From Pelagibacteraceae bacterium AG-325-E13 (GTDB taxonomy: Bacteria > Pseudomonadota > Alphaproteobacteria > Pelagibacterales > Pelagibacteraceae): a DNA stretch of 64,000 nt. This document shows, in pieces, positions 51,560 through 60,131 of the stretch. The notes beneath the pieces are model-generated. The model was not told the origin of the DNA. It made no database searches and was given only the letters and a program-made list of their open reading frames with translations. Each line of letters opens with the position of its first letter. Positions within the stretch are counted from its first letter, which is position 1. The stretch covers positions 165,236 to 229,235 of the forward strand of contig QBYF01000001.1 in the NCBI GenBank assembly GCA_003282965.1, in the 5' to 3' direction. The position numbers were made by a program, and so were the translations under genes.

Positions 51560-52356
51560 AAAAAATAAAATGGTTAGTTCCAACTGTATATATAATATTC
51601 TTAATGTTGCCAATCTACTGGTTGCTAAACATGTCATTTAAAACAACCACTGAAATTATTAATGTTTATTCTTTATGGCCTAAAGATTTTACTTTGGAGA
51701 ATTATGTAACGATATTTACAGATAGCACATGGTATATGGGGTATGTGAATTCAATTACCTATACAGTTTTTAATACTTTAATTTCAGTTTCTGCTGCTTT
51801 GCCTGCAGCATATGCTTTTTCAAGATATAAATTCTTAGGTGATAAACACTTATTCTTCTGGCTATTAACAAATAGAATGGCTCCGCCTGCTGTTTTTGCT
51901 TTACCATTTTTTCAATTTTATTCATCTGTAAATTTATTTGATACTCATATAGCAATTGCTTTATCTCACTGTCTATTTAATATACCTCTTGCTGTTTGGA
52001 TATTAGAAGGTTTTATGTCAGCTGTACCAAAAGAGTTGGATGAGACTGCATATGTTGACGGTTATTCTTTTGGAAGATTTTTCTTTAAAATATTTATTCC
52101 AACAATAGCTGCCGGTATAGGCATTACTATGTTCTTTTGTTTTATGTTTTCTTGGGTTGAGCTCTTACTTGCAAAAACACTTACAGCAACGGTAGCCAAA
52201 CCTATAGCAGCGATAATGACGAGAACCTCAAGTACTTCTGGTTACGAACTTGGCTTACTTGCTGCAGCAGGAAGTTTAACTATCATTCCTGGAGCTGTTG
52301 TTATCTATTTCGTAAGAAACTATATTGCAAAAGGATTTGCAATGGGGAGAGTATAA
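51556..52356 (+). CDS. glpQ: Glycerol-type ABC transporter permease 2 (GlpQ-like)
   Basis: Polytopic, ELDETAYVDGYSFGRFFFKIFIPTIAAG EAA loop. Confidence 0.88.
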   Translation: MKKIKWLVPTVYIIFLMLPIYWLLNMSFKTTTEIINVYSLWPKDFTLENYVTIFTDSTWYMGYVNSITYTVFNTLISVSAALPAAYAFSRYKFLGDKHLFFWLLTNRMAPPAVFALPFFQFYSSVNLFDTHIAIALSHCLFNIPLAVWILEGFMSAVPKELDETAYVDGYSFGRFFFKIFIPTIAAGIGITMFFCFMFSWVELLLAKTLTATVAKPIAAIMTRTSSTSGYELGLLAAAGSLTIIPGAVVIYFVRNYIAKGFAMGRV

Positions 52357-52709
52357 TGTTTACAAAATTATATGCAGCAACTTGGGGTGAAGTTGGAAAA
52401 GCTAAGGAAAAAGGATTATTTGATTTTGATTTATTTTCTTGGATGGCTTGGACCTGGCAAACAGCAGCTTTTTTTATTTTCATAGCTTTATGTATTACCG
52501 TCATGTTAATTTGGGAAAAAAAAGTACCAGGAGGATCACCTAGAAAAGGAATTTTAGGTTTAGACACAACTAGAGGTGACAGATTATTTGTTTCGTTACT
52601 AGGTAGTGCATTTATTCATTTAGCGTGGTTAGGATTAGTCGGTAGTGTCCTGTGGATAGCATCAATTATTTGTGTTGCTTATTTTATTGTTGTATTTAAA
52701 TACGTATAA
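52356..52709 (+). CDS. glpU: DUF2160 small membrane protein (GlpU-like)
   Basis: FSWMAWTWQTAAFFIFIA...WEKKVPGGSPRKGILGLDTTRGDRLFVSLLGSAFIHLAWLG. Confidence 0.88.
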   Translation: MFTKLYAATWGEVGKAKEKGLFDFDLFSWMAWTWQTAAFFIFIALCITVMLIWEKKVPGGSPRKGILGLDTTRGDRLFVSLLGSAFIHLAWLGLVGSVLWIASIICVAYFIVVFKYV

Positions 52710-52714
52710 AAAAT

Positions 52715-53719
52715 ATGGTTAAAGTTGGAATTAATGGTTTTGGAAGAATAGGGCGATTAATCTTAAGAGCTCTTTTGGAAAATTATAAAGGAAAAATTCA
52801 AGTTGTAGGTATTAATGATCTAGGTTCGATAGAAGCTAACGCACATCTAATAAAATTTGATAGTACACACGGCACATTAAATCATGAAGTTAATATATCT
52901 AAAGATGGTTTTAAAATAGGAGATCAAAACATAAAAGTTTTTGCTGAGAGAGATCCAGCTAGATTGCCTTGGGGAAAAATTGGAGCTGATGTTGTGCTAG
53001 AGTGCACCGGATTTTTTCTAGATAAAAAAACTGCTGGCAAGCATTTGGAAGCTGGAGCTAAAAAAGTAATTATTTCTGCACCAGCTAAAGAAGTAGATTT
53101 TACCGTAGTACAAGGAGTAAATAGTAAAGATTTAAAAAAAGACCATAATGTAATCTCAAATGGTTCGTGCACAACTAATTGCTTAGCACCAGTAGCAATG
53201 GTTTTAGAAAATGCTTTTGGAATTGAGTATGGTTATATGACAACCATTCACAGTTATACAGGAGATCAAAAACTCTTAGATACTCTTCATAAAGATTTAA
53301 GAAGGGCGAGGGCATCAGGTGATGCGATGATACCAACATCCACAGGGGCAGCCAAAGCTATGAGTTTAGTGCTTCCAAGTTTAAAAGGAAAACTAGATGG
53401 TACTGCTATAAGAGTACCAACTCCTAATGTTTCCTTAATTGACCTTACTTTTGTTCCAAATAAAGAAGTGACTACGGAGAGTATTAATGATGCGATGAGT
53501 AAAGCTGCTCAAGGTCCTTTAAAAGGAATTTTAGCAACAAATTCCGCTCCATTAGTTTCAAAAGATTTCAATCATAATCCTCACAGCTCAATTTTTGATC
53601 TAACACAAACTCAAGTGATTAAAGGAAAATTTAGTAGAGTTCTCTCATGGTACGATAATGAGTGGGGCTTTTCTAATCGTATGTGCGATACAGCTATTCA
53701 GATTTCAACTTTGATTTAA
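52715..53719 (+). CDS. gap: Glyceraldehyde-3-phosphate dehydrogenase
   Basis: VGINGFGRIGRLILRA, SNGSCTTNCLAP, TIHSYTGDQ, WYDNEWGFSNRM. Confidence 0.98.
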   Translation: MVKVGINGFGRIGRLILRALLENYKGKIQVVGINDLGSIEANAHLIKFDSTHGTLNHEVNISKDGFKIGDQNIKVFAERDPARLPWGKIGADVVLECTGFFLDKKTAGKHLEAGAKKVIISAPAKEVDFTVVQGVNSKDLKKDHNVISNGSCTTNCLAPVAMVLENAFGIEYGYMTTIHSYTGDQKLLDTLHKDLRRARASGDAMIPTSTGAAKAMSLVLPSLKGKLDGTAIRVPTPNVSLIDLTFVPNKEVTTESINDAMSKAAQGPLKGILATNSAPLVSKDFNHNPHSSIFDLTQTQVIKGKFSRVLSWYDNEWGFSNRMCDTAIQISTLI

Positions 53720-53888
53720 TCGTATTTTCTGCGTCTTCAATTAATCGCAATGTATTAGGAGGAATATCAGTTTTATCTATCGTATTTTTTTTATTTGTTG
53801 ACACAAGATTAATTTTTTTCTCTCTTTTAAAATTTTGTAATTCGTTTACTGCGCTTAAAATTTCATCAACACTATAGTTTTCTTCCAT
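53694..53888 (-). CDS. Small protein, unknown function
   Basis: 64 aa hydrophilic MEENYSVDEILSAVNELQNF...; overlaps the gap 3' end tail-to-tail by 26 nt. Confidence 0.55.
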   Translation of the reverse strand: MEENYSVDEILSAVNELQNFKREKKINLVSTNKKNTIDKTDIPPNTLRLIEDAENTIKSKLKSE

Positions 53889-53933
53889 TGATTATTTATA
53901 TCATTAATTATATAAAGTTAAAACAGTTATAAC

Positions 53934-54710
53934 ATGAACGATAAAAATATAAATTCAGTTGCAAATAAATTAGTCAAAGCTTTTTTGAATAATAAAATTA
54001 TTTCTGCTATTCCCGGCCGTTATTCAAAAAAAATGTCACAAGCTGACAAATTAAGAAAACTTTGTGAAAAAAAAATTACAAAACCTGTTATTGGTTTCAA
54101 AGCTGGAGGCACTGGAATTCCTTTATTAAAAAAATTAAAAGAAAAAGAACCTTTTTATGCATCGGTTTATAAACATAATTTTTTAAAAAATAAAAAATCT
54201 GTTAGAATTAATAAATTCACTTTAGGTATTGAACTCGAAGTTTGCTATTTAATTAAAAAAAAATTTTTTGATTCAAAAAATACCATCACTAAAAAAAATA
54301 TTGTAAAATATATAACCCATATGGCTCCTTGCATTGAAGTCGTTGGATATAGACAAAGAAAAAAGGGAATTAAATCGCTTGGCGACTTAGCGTCTGACTT
54401 TGGCGCTAATGTAAAATTTATAATTGGATCAAAAAAAAAATATAGAAACATTAAAGCTAATAATTTGAAAACAAATATTTCTAATAAAAAGATCAGTCAA
54501 TCGGTAAATGGCAACACAGGGACTGTTTATATCGATCCTATTAATGCTTTAAGATTTGTTTTAACAAAACTTAAAAAGGATAAAGTTATTTTAAATAAAA
54601 ACTTTTATGTCTTTACTGGATCAACTGTTGGAGTTGTTCCTATTTTAGGAAAAGGAATTTACAAGGGAAGTATAGAGAAATTAGGTTCTGTTCAAACTAA
54701 AATAATTTAA
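53934..54710 (+). CDS. 2-keto-4-pentenoate hydratase / FAH-superfamily protein
   Basis: PVIGFKAGGTGIPLL, GIELEVCYLI, HMAPCIEVVGYR, SLGDLASDFGANVKFIIG. Confidence 0.8.
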   Translation: MNDKNINSVANKLVKAFLNNKIISAIPGRYSKKMSQADKLRKLCEKKITKPVIGFKAGGTGIPLLKKLKEKEPFYASVYKHNFLKNKKSVRINKFTLGIELEVCYLIKKKFFDSKNTITKKNIVKYITHMAPCIEVVGYRQRKKGIKSLGDLASDFGANVKFIIGSKKKYRNIKANNLKTNISNKKISQSVNGNTGTVYIDPINALRFVLTKLKKDKVILNKNFYVFTGSTVGVVPILGKGIYKGSIEKLGSVQTKII

Positions 54711-54922
54711 TTAGATAAGTAGTAACCACCAATACCTAAGACTAGTATTGATATAAATAATTTTATTCTTTTATTTAATTGTTCTCTTTTTTTTCCATCA
54801 AATTTTCTTTTAGACAAAAAATAAATATTTGTTTGATCGCTATTTCTAAATTTAGGTCTTAGCGGCGAAGGAATAGTTTTATTTTGTATGTGTTTAAATT
54901 TTTTTGGGTTAATTTTAAGCAT
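54707..54922 (-). CDS. Small membrane-anchored protein, unknown
   Basis: 71 aa, basic, C-terminal TM. Confidence 0.55.
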   Translation of the reverse strand: MLKINPKKFKHIQNKTIPSPLRPKFRNSDQTNIYFLSKRKFDGKKREQLNKRIKLFISILVLGIGGYYLSN

Positions 54923-54987
54923 GCCTATTTAAACCCTATTTGTTTTAAGTTATCAACAAGTCTTCTACTATAGACTGCGTCAATTAT

Positions 54988-55006
54988 GCTAATGATAATC
55001 ATTATC
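54988..55006. promoter_or_regulatory. Fur box 1
   Basis: GCTAATGATAATCATTATC, 18/19 match to GATAATGATAATCATTATC. Confidence 0.9.
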
Positions 55007-55014
55007 ATTATAAT

Positions 55015-55033
55015 GTAAATGATAATCATTATC
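55015..55033. promoter_or_regulatory. Fur box 2
   Basis: GTAAATGATAATCATTATC, 17/19 match; 27 nt downstream of box 1. Confidence 0.88.
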
Positions 55034-55048
55034 AATAATGGAGGGAAA

Positions 55049-56068
55049 ATGAAGAAAATTATAATATTAACATATGCTTTATTATTAGCATTTAGCGTAA
55101 GTTTGTTCGCAAATGAAGTAAACATATTTAGTGCAAGGCATTATGATTCAGATGTTCAACTTTACGAAAAATTCACTGCTAAAACTGGAATTAAAGTAAA
55201 TGTTATATCTGGAAAAACTGGTGCTTTAGAAAAAAGGATTATTGAGGAAGGCTCAGACAGTCAAGCCGACTTATATATTACAGCCGATGCCGGAAGATTA
55301 GGAGCATTTGCTTCTAATTTACAAGGAGGTCTTACAAGTGACTACATAAAATCTGTAGTTCCAAGTAATTTTAGAACATCTAAATGGGTTGGGATAGCGA
55401 AAAGAGCAAGAATAGTTTATTTTGCTCCTGAAAGAGTTAGCGGTGCAGAGTTAGCGGGATTAACTTATGAAAGTTTAGCTGATCCAAAATGGAAAGGTAG
55501 ATTAGTAATAAGAGCTTCAAATAATATTTATAACCAATCACTTGTAGCTTCATTAATTAAGAATAATGGAAAAGGTAAAGTTGCAGAGTGGTCAAAAGGA
55601 ATGGTTTCTAATATGGCTAGAGCTCCAAAGGGAAATGACAGAGCTCAAATACTAGCGGTAGCAGCTGGAGAAGCTGATATTGCTGTAGCAAACACATATT
55701 ATTTAGCATTAATGTTATCTGGATCAAAAGGACCAGAACAACAGGCTGCTGCTAAAAAAGTAAAACCATTTTTTCCTAATCAAGATGGAAGAGGAACACA
55801 CATGAATATTAGTGGAGCTGGTTTAGTTAAAGGAGCTCCAAATAAAGCAAATGCAATTAGATTGGTAGAATTTTTACTAAGTGGAGAAGCTCAAAATCAT
55901 ATAGTAAATAATACTTTCGAATATCCAATGATTGCAGGAATTTCTCCGCATCCATTAGTAGTGAACATGGGATTAGATTTTAAACAAGATCTAAAAACTA
56001 AAGTTGTTAATTACGGAAAAAGACAAGCTGATGCTTTAGAAGTAATGACTGCTGCAGGTTGGAAATAG
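55049..56068 (+). CDS. fbpA: Iron(III) ABC transporter substrate-binding protein (FbpA/IdiA-like)
   Basis: Signal peptide; NIFSARHYDSDVQLYEKFTAKTGIKVNVISGK; start MKKIIIL after GGAGGG (the track start at 55019 lies inside Fur box 2). Confidence 0.92.
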   Translation: MKKIIILTYALLLAFSVSLFANEVNIFSARHYDSDVQLYEKFTAKTGIKVNVISGKTGALEKRIIEEGSDSQADLYITADAGRLGAFASNLQGGLTSDYIKSVVPSNFRTSKWVGIAKRARIVYFAPERVSGAELAGLTYESLADPKWKGRLVIRASNNIYNQSLVASLIKNNGKGKVAEWSKGMVSNMARAPKGNDRAQILAVAAGEADIAVANTYYLALMLSGSKGPEQQAAAKKVKPFFPNQDGRGTHMNISGAGLVKGAPNKANAIRLVEFLLSGEAQNHIVNNTFEYPMIAGISPHPLVVNMGLDFKQDLKTKVVNYGKRQADALEVMTAAGWK

Positions 56069-56087
56069 TTAAACGTTTGTTAATCGT

Positions 56088-56258
56088 ATGAGGCGAACAA
56101 AAGCAAAAGTAATTAATTTAAATAAATTAAGAACTGGTTGTTCGCCTTGTATGAATCAAGCAAAGAAGATGGAAAAAAAAATCTCAAAAAGAAATATTTC
56201 AGAGATAAACAGTAAAGAATTTAAAATAATTGTATCTTCCTTATTTAAAAAAGATTAA
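56088..56258 (+). CDS. 56-aa CxxC-containing small protein (candidate)
   Basis: Manual translation: MRRTKAKVINLNKLRTGCSPCMNQAKKMEKKISKRNISEINSKEFKIIVSSLFKKD; fills most of the fbpA-fbpB gap. Confidence 0.5.
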   Translation: MRRTKAKVINLNKLRTGCSPCMNQAKKMEKKISKRNISEINSKEFKIIVSSLFKKD

Positions 56259-56271
56259 GTTTGACGTCAAG

Positions 56272-56318
56272 ATCTCTGACTTAAATGCAAGCTTTATAAA
56301 GCCGCTTTAGTCAGAGAT
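56272..56318 (+). other. Stem-loop in fbpA-fbpB intergenic region
   Basis: ATCTCTGACT(56272-56281)/AGTCAGAGAT(56309-56318), 10-bp perfect stem; loop holds palindrome GCTTTATAAAGC (56291-56302). Confidence 0.75.
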
Positions 56319-56337
56319 TTAAAATGATAGCAGCTTT

Positions 56338-57954
56338 ATGACAAAATATAATATTTGGTTTTTTAGTTCTTTTTTTATTGCTTTAATAGTCGCATTACCA
56401 ATTATTACTATTTTTTTTAGTTTTTTTTCAGAAACGAGTAATTATTTTATAGTTCTTAAAAATACTTTTCTTTTTGACTATATAAATAATTCTTTAATTA
56501 TTCTCATATCTGTTTTAATTATAACTTTTTTATTAGGAGTTATTTCAGCATATTTTATATCTTTTTATGAATTCCCTTTAAGTAAATTTTTTAGCTGGGC
56601 TTTAATTTTAGCTTTTGCAATACCAGGCTATATTTTTGCTTTTTCTATAATTGCTTTTTTCGAGAATTACGGAACTGCTTACTCAATACTCACAAGTCTA
56701 TTTGGTGAGTACAATTATAATCCATATATACCTAAACTAGATGGAACAGTCGGGTCCATTGTGGCTATTAGTTTTTCGTTATTTCCATATGTATATGTTT
56801 TAACAAGATCATCATTTTTCTTTCAATCAAACAATTATATTGAAGTAGGTCAAAATTTAGGACTATCAGAAAAAGAAACTTTATTTAGAATTATTCTTCC
56901 TTCTGCTAGGCCAGCTATAATTGCTGGTTTAGCGCTAGTTGCAATGGAGTGTTTATCCGATTTTGGAACAGTATCAACTTTTAGTGTCTCAACATTAACT
57001 ACCGGTATTTATAATTCTTGGCTTTCTTTTGATGATCTTAATTCAGCAAACCAAATTTCATTTATTCTATTAATATTTATATTAGCCCTATTGTCTATAG
57101 AAATTTATTCGAGAAAAGAAGCTAGGTATCATCAGCCAGGCAGAGGATTTAAACCTATAAATAAAATAAAGCTAAGTGGAAAAAAATCTGTGCTAGCTTT
57201 TTCTTTCTGTTCTTTAGTTTTTCTTATCAGTTTTATATTTCCCGTTTCTCAGATGATATATTGGACTTTAAAATTTCCTAAATACATACAGGATATCGAT
57301 ATATTAAAAATTAATTTAAATACTATGTATTTAGTTGGTTTATCAAGTTTAGTTTTAGTTTTTATTTCACTATTTATTAATTATGGAAGCAGAATATCAA
57401 AAAGTAAAATTTTAAATTATCTAACTAATTTTTCAATTTCTGGATACGCTATACCAGGAGTAATTTTAGCAGTTGCATTTATTACTTTATTCTCTAATCT
57501 TAGTGATATAATTAATGAAAATACTAATCTTGGAAGTACTAAAAAACTATTTATTGGTTCGATCTTTGGTTTAATTTTGGCTTATTTCATAAGATTCTTT
57601 TCTCTATCTTTTAATGGAATTAAATCTAGCTATGAAAAGATAAATAATTCAATAGACGAAACTGCTTATTTACTTGGTTATTCAAAAATTAAGACGTTCT
57701 CTAGAATTCATGTTCCGTATCTAAAAAATAACATTATTTTAATTATAGTGTTAATATCTTTAGAAATTATTAAAGAGTTACCTATCACAATGATATTGAG
57801 GCCTTTCAATTTTGAAACATTTGCCACGCAAGCGTACGTATATGCATCTCAAGATTTATTAGAGGCTGCAGCTTTACCTTCCTTATTTTTAATAAGTTGG
57901 GCAACAATTCTTATATTATTTTCTTCAAAATATATACTTTCGCAAAAAAACTAA
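56338..57954 (+). CDS. fbpB: Iron(III) ABC transporter permease (FbpB-like, fused double permease)
   Basis: About 12 TM; two EAA-type loops (EVGQNLGLSEKETLFRIILPSARPAI, DETAYLLGYSKIKTFSRIHVPYLKN). Confidence 0.92.
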   Translation: MTKYNIWFFSSFFIALIVALPIITIFFSFFSETSNYFIVLKNTFLFDYINNSLIILISVLIITFLLGVISAYFISFYEFPLSKFFSWALILAFAIPGYIFAFSIIAFFENYGTAYSILTSLFGEYNYNPYIPKLDGTVGSIVAISFSLFPYVYVLTRSSFFFQSNNYIEVGQNLGLSEKETLFRIILPSARPAIIAGLALVAMECLSDFGTVSTFSVSTLTTGIYNSWLSFDDLNSANQISFILLIFILALLSIEIYSRKEARYHQPGRGFKPINKIKLSGKKSVLAFSFCSLVFLISFIFPVSQMIYWTLKFPKYIQDIDILKINLNTMYLVGLSSLVLVFISLFINYGSRISKSKILNYLTNFSISGYAIPGVILAVAFITLFSNLSDIINENTNLGSTKKLFIGSIFGLILAYFIRFFSLSFNGIKSSYEKINNSIDETAYLLGYSKIKTFSRIHVPYLKNNIILIIVLISLEIIKELPITMILRPFNFETFATQAYVYASQDLLEAAALPSLFLISWATILILFSSKYILSQKN

Positions 57955-57966
57955 TATAATATAATA

Positions 57967-59037
57967 ATGTCTAAACATTTTCTTGAAATCCAAAAAGGTG
58001 ATTTTATTGCTAGTGAAAAAAATAAAGTAAATGATGTAAATCTTATAATCGAAGAACAAGGCCAGATTGTCTCTTTATTGGGCCCTTCTGGTATTGGAAA
58101 AACAACAATACTAAGAACATTAGCAGGATTGCAAAAACTCAATTCAGGTAAAATATTTCTTAAAGGTAAATTAATTGCCTCTAATAAAGTTCATATAGAG
58201 CCTGAAAAAAGAAATATAGCATTATCCTTTCAAGACAATTCTTTATTCCCTAATTATAAAGTTATTGACAATATTAATTTTGGAAAAAAAAGATCTAATG
58301 GAAATGGGTTTTCTTTAGATGCAAAAGAAATTATTGAAATATTACATATAGAACCTATTTTAGATAAATTCCCTCACCAAATAAGCGCTGGGGAGGCTCA
58401 AAGAGTCTCAATCGCAAGATCTTTAATTTCTAAGCCCGACTTACTTTTATTGGATGAACCTTTTTCAAATATTGATCAAAGCTTAAAAGAAGAAATTCAG
58501 GTTTCTGTAAAAAAACTTTTAAAAAGAATTAATCTTACTACTATTATTGTGACACATGACTCTTACGAGGCTTTTTCTATGGCAGACAAATGCGGGATTA
58601 TTTTAAATCAAGAATTAAAACAATATGATCTTCCATATAATGTTCATCATGAACCAAACTCTGTTGAGGTAGCAAATTTTTTAAATAAAGGCATATTTAT
58701 TGATGTAAAAGTTGTTGATAGTGAATGCGCAGTTCATAGGCTTAAACATGAAGAATTAGGTGAAATAAGGGGTAAATTATCAAATAATTTTCCTTCCGGT
58801 TCGAAGGTAAAGTTGCTATTGCAACCGGAGGATCTAATTCATGATGATCAAAGTAAATTAAAGTTAGAAGTTGTTGATAGAAAATTTAGAGGAACTAACT
58901 TTGTTTACACATTAAAAACGAGTAAAGGTGAACATTTGCCTGTATTTGTTCACTCGCACCACATTCATCAACACGAAAAGTCAGAAAAATTTGGTATCAA
59001 AACCCCGATTTATATTGACCATTTGGTGTGTTTTTAA
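57967..59037 (+). CDS. fbpC: Iron(III) ABC transporter ATPase (FbpC-like)
   Basis: LLGPSGIGKTTILRTLAGL, QISAGEAQRVSIARSL, LLLLDEPFSNID, VTHDSYEA. Confidence 0.92.
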   Translation: MSKHFLEIQKGDFIASEKNKVNDVNLIIEEQGQIVSLLGPSGIGKTTILRTLAGLQKLNSGKIFLKGKLIASNKVHIEPEKRNIALSFQDNSLFPNYKVIDNINFGKKRSNGNGFSLDAKEIIEILHIEPILDKFPHQISAGEAQRVSIARSLISKPDLLLLDEPFSNIDQSLKEEIQVSVKKLLKRINLTTIIVTHDSYEAFSMADKCGIILNQELKQYDLPYNVHHEPNSVEVANFLNKGIFIDVKVVDSECAVHRLKHEELGEIRGKLSNNFPSGSKVKLLLQPEDLIHDDQSKLKLEVVDRKFRGTNFVYTLKTSKGEHLPVFVHSHHIHQHEKSEKFGIKTPIYIDHLVCF

Positions 59038-59061
59038 GTAAATATAGCTACTAATTTAATT

Positions 59062-59138
59062 GCGCCCTTAGCTCAGTTGGATAGAGCATCGGTTTTCTAA
59101 ACCGAGGGTCGTAGGTTCGAATCCTTCAGGGCGCGCCA
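59062..59138 (+). tRNA. tRNA-Arg(TCT), CCA encoded
   Basis: 7-bp acceptor GCGCCCT/AGGGCGC, anticodon arm TCGGT-TTTCTAA-ACCGA (anticodon TCT), GGTTCGAATCC T-arm, G-CCA end. Confidence 0.98.
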
Positions 59139-59147
59139 AAAATTTTA

Positions 59148-60128
59148 ATGACAAAAAACATTCTTATCTCAGGAGGCGCTGGTTATATCGGCTCTCACGT
59201 TGCAGAAATACTAGTTAAAAATAAAAAAAATATTTTTATTATTGATAATCTGTCTACTGGTTATAAAAGATTGATTAATAAAAAAGCTAAATTTTATAAA
59301 ACAGATATTAATAATAACAAAAAAATAAAATCAATTATTATAAAAGATAAGATTGATACCGTAATACATTTGGCAGCAAGTCTTATAATTGCTGAGGGTG
59401 AAAAATATCCGAAATTTTATTATAAAAACAATGTAATAGGTACTCAAAATTTAATGTCTGCCTGTATAGGAACAAAGGTCAAAAATTTCATATTTTCTTC
59501 AACAGCAGCTGTTTACAAAGACGGATTATATAAGGTTACAGAAAAATCAATTACAAGACCTAAAAGTGTATATGGAAAAACAAAATTAAAAGCCGAAAAG
59601 ATAATAATAAAAAATTGTAAAAAAAATAAAATCAATTACGGAATTCTAAGATATTTTAATATTGTTGGTTCAAGTCCTTCAGGCAAGATTGGATTAATTA
59701 ACAAAGGAGATCACCTATTTAAAAATTTATCAATTCAGACATATAAAAAAAATCCTGTTTTTAAAATTTATGGAACTAATTACAAAACCGAAGACGGCTC
59801 TTGCATAAGAGATTTTATACATGTTTATGATATAGCTGAATTACATTTCAAAATTCTAGAAAAAATAGATAAAGCCGGCAAGTCTAAAATTTTTAATTGT
59901 GGTTACGGTAAAGGGATATCTGTTAAGAGTGTTGTTAAAGAATTTAAAAAATATACCAATAAAAATTTAAAGATTATTGAAGCGCCAAGAAGAAAAGGTG
60001 ATTTAGTAAAAATTATTTCCTCAAATGATAATTTAAATAAATTCATTAGTTGGAGACCAAAATTTAACAACTTAAAAAAAATGGTTAAAAGCTCACTAAA
60101 ATGGGAAAAATCATTATTTCACAAATAA
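59148..60128 (+). CDS. galE: UDP-glucose 4-epimerase family (SDR)
   Basis: ISGGAGYIGSHVAEIL, VIHLAASLIIAEGEKYP, SVYGKTKLKAE, GILRYFNIVGS, RDFIHVYDIAELH, RRKGD. Confidence 0.9.
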   Translation: MTKNILISGGAGYIGSHVAEILVKNKKNIFIIDNLSTGYKRLINKKAKFYKTDINNNKKIKSIIIKDKIDTVIHLAASLIIAEGEKYPKFYYKNNVIGTQNLMSACIGTKVKNFIFSSTAAVYKDGLYKVTEKSITRPKSVYGKTKLKAEKIIIKNCKKNKINYGILRYFNIVGSSPSGKIGLINKGDHLFKNLSIQTYKKNPVFKIYGTNYKTEDGSCIRDFIHVYDIAELHFKILEKIDKAGKSKIFNCGYGKGISVKSVVKEFKKYTNKNLKIIEAPRRKGDLVKIISSNDNLNKFISWRPKFNNLKKMVKSSLKWEKSLFHK

Positions 60129-60131
60129 TTA

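Noticed and set aside
53683-53877. Plus-strand 64-aa ORF after gap
   Set aside because: Overlaps gap and mirrors the more plausible minus-strand small ORF; no start context.
55019-55048. Upstream start of fbpA given by the ORF track
   Set aside because: Lies within Fur box 2; signal peptide and GGAGGG ribosome site support a start at 55049.
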